Shown here: piece after piece, positions 4,856-5,235 of the stretch
How positions within the stretch are numbered: the first letter of the stretch is position 1
How the letters are laid out: every line of letters begins with the position of its first letter
From: Nitriliruptorales bacterium
GTDB taxonomy: Bacteria; Actinomycetota; Nitriliruptoria; Euzebyales; Egibacteraceae
Direction of reading: 5' to 3'
Assembly: GCA_007133145.1 (NCBI GenBank)
Contig: SLNF01000357.1
Location: 1 to 5,235 of the forward strand
Length of the DNA stretch: 5,235 nt
Notes under the pieces: generated by a model
What the model was told of the DNA's origin: nothing
Database searches by the model: none
Seen by the model: only the letters and a program-made list of their open reading frames with translations
Position numbers and translations under genes: made by a program

Positions 4856-5235
4856 CTACGACGGTGCGGCGAGCGTTGCCCGCGCGGAGGCGAGCAGCTC
4901 CGCGGCATGGGTCCCCGCGGCGGTGCTGTCGGGCTCTCCCGAGAGCATGCGGCTGAGCTCGGTGACGCGCTCGCCCTCCTCGACCCGACGCACCGTCGCC
5001 ACGGCGCGCTCCTCCGTGGCGCGTTTGTCGACGACGAGGTGGCAGTCCGCGTGGGCGGCGAGCTGCGCGAGATGGGTCACGCAGAGGACCTGCCGACCGC
5101 GGGCCAGACGCGCGAGCTTCTCCCCCACCGCGAGGGCGAGACGCACCGCGAGGGCCACGCGGCTGCGCTCGCCGCCCGAGGCGGCCTTCGCCAGCGGCAG
5201 CGGCGGGGACCCGGCGTGGGCCGCGAGCAGGAACG
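4856..5235 (-). CDS. recN: DNA repair protein RecN (C-terminal part), lacking the Walker B segment
   Basis: RecN is an SMC-like ATPase that gathers DNA ends early in recombinational repair of double-strand breaks. The 125 residues here are the C-terminal ATPase lobe. The ABC signature is ASGGERSRV at window residues 18-26, preceded by PLPLAK; most RecN have SGGEL. The H-loop is in QVLCVTHLAQLAAHAD (48-63), and a usual tail follows (VTELSRMLSG, HAAELLASA). In RecN proteins about 24 residues, including a hydrophobic strand and FDEVDAG (Walker B plus D-loop), normally lie between the signature helix and the helix reading AVGEKLARLARG. Here RVALAVRLAL runs straight into AVGEKLARL, in frame, so the catalytic Asp-Glu pair is absent. 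A 12-base direct repeat marks the junction. The allele may be ATPase-defective, or the read or assembly may have lost about 72 bases. The identity as recN is firm; the N-terminus with Walker A is outside the window. Confidence 0.92.
   Translation of the reverse strand, partial: FLLAAHAGSPPLPLAKAASGGERSRVALAVRLALAVGEKLARLARGRQVLCVTHLAQLAAHADCHLVVDKRATEERAVATVRRVEEGERVTELSRMLSGEPDSTAAGTHAAELLASARATLAAPS
5126..5155 (-). repeat. 12-base direct repeat at the recN deletion junction
   Basis: GCCCTCGCGGTG on the minus strand occurs twice, at 5155-5144 and 5137-5126, six bases apart (18-base period). Both copies are in the same reading frame and encode ALAV. They lie exactly where the Walker B segment of RecN should be, so the arrangement fits a slippage or short-repeat deletion event. 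Confidence 0.85.

Overview
The window is very GC-rich, and every gene I can support lies on the minus strand. It reads as a chromosomal housekeeping stretch of an actinobacterium. In the direction of transcription (right to left) the order is recN (3' end only), an uncharacterised membrane-anchored protein, pyrG, a thioredoxin-fold protein, an ADP-ribose-pyrophosphatase-type Nudix hydrolase, and xerD (5' two thirds only). From memory, Mycobacterium tuberculosis has the same backbone (recN, Rv1697, Rv1698, pyrG, Rv1700, xerD). This window therefore preserves an old actinobacterial neighbourhood but differs at two slots. The pair usually found between recN and pyrG (SteA and SteB/MctB type) is replaced by one different protein, and a redoxin gene sits between pyrG and the Nudix gene. 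The differences suggest a lineage outside the Mycobacteriales, but the exact group cannot be fixed from sequence alone.

Region by region: 5235-4856 is the C-terminal end of RecN. 4778-3873 is a protein with one transmembrane segment and a degenerate LytM/M23-like extracytoplasmic domain. 3872-3728 holds a hairpin right after the stop codon, an extended -10 promoter candidate and a structured pyrG leader. 3727-2057 is a complete CTP synthase. 2056-1902 is a 155-base gap with only a weak hairpin. 1901-1296 is the redoxin, and the Nudix gene follows with no gap. 741-660 holds another hairpin after the stop, an AT-rich patch, a second extended -10 candidate and a strong ribosome binding site. 659-1 is XerD, cut by the window edge.

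The genes cover genome upkeep (RecN in double-strand break repair, XerD in chromosome dimer resolution), nucleotide supply (PyrG), and nucleotide or redox housekeeping (Nudix, redoxin). They are probably several transcription units rather than one operon, because hairpins and promoter-like sequences separate the membrane protein from pyrG and the Nudix gene from xerD.

The most surprising observation is in recN. The ABC signature motif runs almost directly into the helix that precedes the H-loop, so about 24 residues carrying Walker B and the D-loop are missing in frame, and a 12-base direct repeat sits at the junction. The second point of interest is the uncharacterised membrane protein in the SteA/SteB slot. 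I saw no RNA gene, CRISPR array, insertion sequence or other mobile element.
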